From Aquanectria penicillioides (taxonomy: Eukaryota > Ascomycota > Sordariomycetes > Hypocreales > Nectriaceae), in assembly GCA_003415625.1 (NCBI GenBank), contig PYIU01000009.1, forward strand, positions 2,170,001 to 2,234,000: DNA of 64,000 bases. The letters are read 5' to 3'. Made by a program: the position numbers and the translations under genes. Under the pieces are notes generated by a model that searched no databases, was not told the DNA's origin, and saw only the letters and a list, made by a program, of their open reading frames with translations. Every line of letters begins with the position of its first letter. Position 1 is the stretch's first letter. Below are positions 59,419-64,000 of this stretch, piece after piece.

Positions 59419-61464
59419 ATGGCTGGTCCCGGTGGTGGTCCCCCTCGCCGCAGGTTAGTGTTCCCGGACACCATTTTGACCTTCGTTTCACTTTGCTAAC
59501 TGATATCTGTCAATAGCCACACCAAGTCTCGCAAAGGTTGTGATACCTGGTATGCTACAATTGTTTCCCCGAATCATTCAGGTGGCGTTTGTTCTGACGG
59601 TGTTCTTCCAACAGCAAGCGACGACATATCCGCTGTGACGAAAACTTCCCTCAATGGTAGGACGAGTGCAAAAACGGCCATGACGAACCATCTGCTAACG
59701 CTGCCTTAGCCGCAACTGTACCAAGCACAAGATCCGCTGCCCTTACAATGACGTCCAGGTTCCCGACGCTGATCGCTCCACGACTCCCGACAAGCCTGAT
59801 TTGATGTGGACGCCTCAGGTCGAAGCCGCAATCGCCGAGTGGCAGAGAACAGGCATTTTCCCTCTCCCCAGCTTGGGTCTTTATCCAGCTCCCATGCCTC
59901 ATCTCTACTCTCTCGAGGACCTTCGGTTGATCTATCATGTTGCTACTCTGTACTATCAATTGGCTACAATTGACGCCAACAACTTTACACTGTGGACCCG
60001 CCACATCCCCACGTAAGTCTAGCACTGCCACGGCTAGATCGCTCATGAACCCGGCTAACATTGGACCGATAGTCTGCTCAGGATTGGCGCCACCACCCCT
60101 TACGTCATGCACGCACTCCTCGCCTTCTCGGCCATGCACATCGCCTTTCTCACTGACTGCCCCCTGGTTGGCAGCATGGCCTACGAGCACCGTGGAATTG
60201 CCTTGAAGGGTCTTCAGGAAGCCATCGGATCTTTCTCTCGAGAAACCTCCGATGCCATCCTCGCAGCATCACTCGTCCTTTCTTGGCAAGCCACCGACTG
60301 GTAAGTCATGCAATGCTGACATCCAACCCCCTTTCAGATGCTGACGACGGCCAAAGGCGCAGCTGGACCCAGCTCATGCAGGGAACCTCTTCGGTACGTA
60401 CCCAACCCATGCTGACCCGGCAATCCGCTCTAACCCACTCACAGGTCATCGACGCTATGGACCCCTGGAAGCATGAGTCTCAATTCGGCGACTTCATCGC
60501 CGAGAGCAGCACTTTCCCAACGGCGCCAGCCTCGCCCGGCAAAGACCACCGCCCCAGCCAACCCCGACCCGAAGACCTCGAGGCTTTCCAGCGGACCCTT
60601 GAGCAGGTTCAGAAGGTGGAGGCTCATCTCAAGCACCACAAGGAAGACACAACCCAAATCCAGCACCTCATTGGCTTCCTCCGAGGCTCCCGAAAGATTA
60701 GCCCTACGCTCTCCATTGCCCAGCAGTTCGAGCGCCTCCAGCCCCTGAGGACATGGCTCTTTTGGATGCCTGTTGGTTACCTCCAGAACTACCATGGTTC
60801 TCCCAACTCCCTCATTGTCATTGCTCACCTTTACACGGTGGCATTGCTCATGGAGCGTCTATTCCCCGAGATTGGTGCCGCTTACTTTGGTAGCCTTGCC
60901 ATCTCGCCAGTTGAGGAGATTGCGCGACGACTCATGTCCATCAACATCTCCAGCAGTGCCAAGGGCGAGCTCCAGACCCCGCTCACCCTCATGGAGTTCC
61001 CCATTGACACTGTTGGCGAGTTCCGTTCACGCATGGGCTGGATCCACCCGGAGAGAACCCCGTCGTTCCCCCAATTCCACCCGCCCAACTTTGCCGTTCA
61101 CGAGGAGGTTGTGCCTGTCACCACGGAGTCTTACATACCATATGGGAACCCGGCCTTCAGCTACAGCACCGAGGAGATGCCAATGCTCAACGCATCCGGA
61201 CCGCCCCAATCTGCCGTCAGCCCGCTGGTCCTGTCCTCGCCATTCCCAGGCTATCAGTACCTAAACATTCCGTCACCGGCATACACTGGTGCCTACAGCC
61301 CTGCATCTTCCACCTTCGAGGGCTCCGTTGCGTACAGCGACACTGAGGAACACGGATCGTTCGACATGAGTGCCCTGCAAGGAGGGCCTCCCGCCATGGT
61401 CAACGATCCTACTCACAACTATGGCGTCGGGTTCGTCACTCCCATCCAGACCGTGTGGATCTAG
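59419..61464 (+). CDS. Zn2Cys6 transcription factor, Upc2-like
   Basis: Nuclear DNA-binding regulator. Seven exons: 59419-59453, 59517-59549, 59615-59656, 59710-60012, 60073-60300, 60357-60393 and 60445-61464. The sum is 1698 nt, 565 aa. The six zinc-binding cysteines are Cys20, 23, 30, 37, 40 and 47 (C-X2-C-X6-C-X6-C-X2-C-X6-C), and the finger is split by three introns, each falling within or next to a Cys codon region. Residues about 85-210 (LIYHVATLYYQL, PYVMHALLAFSAMH, HRGIALKGLQ) resemble the sterol-uptake-control (Upc2/Ecm22) type of regulatory domain. Intron 5 must use the AAAG acceptor at 60356, because the CAG at 60337 leads to an immediate stop. Target genes cannot be read from sequence. 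The frame stops at 61464, but coding-like sequence continues to 61791 (see separate entry), so the C-terminus may be longer. Confidence 0.93.
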
Positions 61465-61791
61465 GCATCTAGAAGGCATCACACCGGCCTTTTCGCTCGA
61501 GGAACAATATGGGATTGACCGTTACCACCCAGGATGACCAGCACTCCGACATATCCGCCTCCCGAGGATCCGTCTTCCTACATGGCACCGTACGCATCCG
61601 CCCAATCACCCTACCTGTACTCGGAACAGCTCGGCATGCTTCCCCTCCCCGAGTCTCCGATGTCTTCAACCACCTCTCTCCACCGACACCGCCACACCTC
61701 ATCGATGTCGTCGGCTCCTCACCCACCGTCTCCGCTGGCGCAGGCTCCCCTGGTGCAGAACCCCGACTACGCCCGACGACGAGCCACCTGA
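61465..61791 (+). other. probable frame-disrupted C-terminal part of the Zn2Cys6 factor
   Basis: After the stop at 61464, a different frame reads HLEGITPAFSLEEQYGIDRYHP up to about 61530. The original frame then resumes with MTSTPTYPPPEDPSSY and continues, rich in Pro/Ser/Tyr like the upstream tail, to a stop at 61789-61791. Two compensating single-base shifts would join all parts into one protein about 100 residues longer. A single intron with a weak GTGG donor and the CACCCAG acceptor at about 61532 is a less likely alternative. Confidence 0.55.
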
Positions 61792-64000
61792 CTTGCTCAT
61801 CGGCTTCGATTCACTTGTCCATCGCTCTGAGCCATTTGATTGTCGATTTGTTTTCAGACTTGTTTTGGATGCCACTCGCTGCTTGTTTTTTCGATCGACA
61901 CAGACGCCATGTATACCACACTCCTTCGACGCTCGCTACCACCAGGATCTCAACAAACGACCCGGTTTTGTTGGACCCCTCACGCTCTTTACCGACGATC
62001 TTCAATGATCACGACGCTCCTTCTCACGATAAACTCGAACCTAAATCACTCGGACTTAATGTCTTTGTATAATACCTAACGCTCCTTACGATGACCTCCA
62101 AGGACGACACTCCTTTTTGTTTTAACAATATGATACCCGATAGACACTCCTTATTACGACCTCATGACGATTTTCATCGGATAGATTCACTCCTTACGGA
62201 TTCCGCCACCGGCGACGGAAGCACCGTGTCCAAACTGCATAGCGACTGTTGTTTGTGTGATTTGAAACGCCCAAAAAAGTTTGGCGTTGGCGGGAGTTTT
62301 GGGACAGCATATGGATCGGCGCTTTGATGATTTTCAAGTTTGCTGTTTTTGAATTTTGACTGTTTACTCGCAACAAATGTTTTTATTTTGGATCCGCACC
62401 GCGGCTTCTTTCAAGAGCTGCGAGAGCGAATGGAATAGTATGGGCCAGAACAATGTTTTGAAATGTGTTTTTGATTTTGAATTTGACAAAGGGAATGAGC
62501 GCAGAATCAACATGTACGTTCGCAAAGGAAGGATAAAGGCGAAGGAATCGCGAAAGGATAGACTGTTTGGCGCGCATCGCCTTCTGAGCTGTCGAGGTTA
62601 GGCTTGACGCCTGCCTTTGGCCTAGAAGAGCTTTGCCTGGGGATTAATGATAATCGACCGGATGCGCAGCACATTTTTTGTTCTCACATACGTCACAAAC
62701 CGTTACTTGCTTGAGTGATTCTGCCGCACTAAATAAGACTCTGAATCCATGAGAGATAGATATGGCCATGTACCTGACATACCCCTGTAGATTGTTGCAG
62801 CGGTGGTGTTGATGGTGGTGGCTTGGTGCCGACTGTGCCGGGCTCCTTCGCCCCGTTGGCGCAAAATGAAGAGTTCGTATTCGCTTAAATGGGCAGCCTA
62901 CAGCATAGATCGGCGCTTCTTCGACGGGGTTGGGGATAGTGACGAGGGTCTTGGCGGCTAAAACGAGAGTCGAAGAGATGAAATGTGCTTTCCCCCTCTC
63001 GGGCGACGGTCTCGATTAGAGATTGGCCGCTGCTGGGCCGATGAAGATGTTGGGATAGATAGGGTGGAGTCACGAGAAGAATGGAACCACCGCGGCCTTG
63101 GCTCACCAGCCCTAGAGCGATGGATCTATCGCTAGCTTGAGCCTGCACCGATTGGGTTTTTACGAACTGTGCCGGGGGTATCTGTTATCGACATTGTCAT
63201 TATGGTTCGATGCTGCGAAGCTCAGCATAGCGCCCCCGGTAAACCCACGTGTGAAGCCTCTGATGGTTGCAACAAGGAATCCGTCTCCATCGACGGCCCA
63301 ACACACCGCAGCAAGATGTAGCGGAAACTATTCCGGTGCTGATCATATATCATTCAGGTACACACCATCGCATAAGCTCAGCCCAGACGTGAGCAAATCC
63401 AACCTCTCCATCTGTTGAGCATCGGGGGACGGCGTTTGAGGCCTCTGGGCAGCGATGCATAGAGGAGGCCTATTGGGGGCTCCACGAGATGCAAAAGGCC
63501 AGTTTCACAATGAAAGGAGGAGCCAAGAAGGGATTTCCCGATTTGTGAGCTTGGCGTACAGGGTGGAAGCATGGAGAAATTCAAAGACGTTTGATGATAT
63601 CATCTCATGGTTAGTTCCGCAAGCCCGAAGGAGGGGAGTGGTTGTAATGCCAACACGCTGTGGGAGTTGATCTATCCTCTTCGAGCACGAGGAGTGTGCT
63701 TGGAGAAGGGGGGGAAGATGAAAAAGGAGGAGATGAAGGATGGGCAGATCCTCTTTGAAGGTGCAGCCTAAATGTTACGGGTAGAAACGTCGTTGAAGTG
63801 GATGAGGCGAGGGCTATGTTGATCTGGCTACAACACATATGCAAATACGATGCCTCACGAATAGCCGGCATCCTATTTTTTATGCTTTTGCGAATTATCC
63901 TCCCTTGTGCGGCTCGAGTTTGCTTTCAACGTTGCAGCTTTGCATGAGCTGCCTCAGTTCGTATTTGTCCCAGTTTAGACAAACACGTTGATATACGCGG
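61792..64000. other. intergenic, 3' flank of the Zn2Cys6 gene
   Basis: No gene supported. It is T-rich at first (probably 3' UTR up to about 62400), then mixed sequence with short frames on both strands and no recognisable motif up to the window end. Confidence 0.55.

Noticed and set aside
63700..64000. Telomere or subtelomere at a window end
   Set aside because: No TTAGGG/CCCTAA arrays at either end.

Overview
The window reads as chromosomal DNA of a filamentous ascomycete, probably a Sordariomycete and perhaps Hypocreales. The evidence is genes with short introns of about 45-250 bp (GT...AG with CTAAC/CTGAC-like branch sites), pyrimidine-rich promoters and long leaders, and fungal families: a cAMP-receptor-like GPCR, a Zn2Cys6 regulator, DUF6590, and fungal HNH and Fic proteins. 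The order is inferred from protein character, not from a search. Gene density is low: about ten supported genes in 64 kb.

Layout. 1-9.5 kb: a GPCR gene on the minus strand (1593-3051) with long flanks and one weak candidate for a small membrane protein (6374-6930). 10.9-15.5 kb: an accessory-looking, more AT-rich island. It holds a decayed mini-LTR-like element (82-bp direct repeats at 10935 and 11294), an HNH-family gene with one frameshift, a Fic-family relic lacking its catalytic core, and an orphan Gly/Tyr-rich ORF. 19.2-21.9 kb: a long proline-rich coiled-coil protein. 25.4-27.2 kb: an eight-exon DUF6590 gene. 28.9-39.2 kb: a housekeeping block with an SDR oxidoreductase, a carnosine N-methyltransferase homologue, a divergently transcribed proteasome chaperone Poc4 homologue, and the nuclear import receptor Kap104/transportin. 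39.2-59.4 kb: about 20 kb with no gene I can support, rich in simple repeats. 59.4-61.8 kb: a Zn2Cys6 regulator of the Upc2 type.

How the genes relate. There is no sign of a metabolic gene cluster or operon-like unit. The nearest to shared control is the 740-bp divergent promoter between the methyltransferase and Poc4. The GPCR and the Zn2Cys6 factor are typical sensing and regulatory genes but are 56 kb apart.

A general caution: several otherwise well-conserved genes (HNH, methyltransferase, Poc4, probably the DUF6590 gene and the 3' end of the Zn2Cys6 gene) are broken by one or two bases, mostly in short C/G runs. This pattern fits uncorrected sequencing or assembly errors better than independent gene death. 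The Fic relic, with two in-frame stops and a missing central segment, looks truly dead. I did not find a clearly new biological system. The most unusual part is the 10.9-15.5 kb island.
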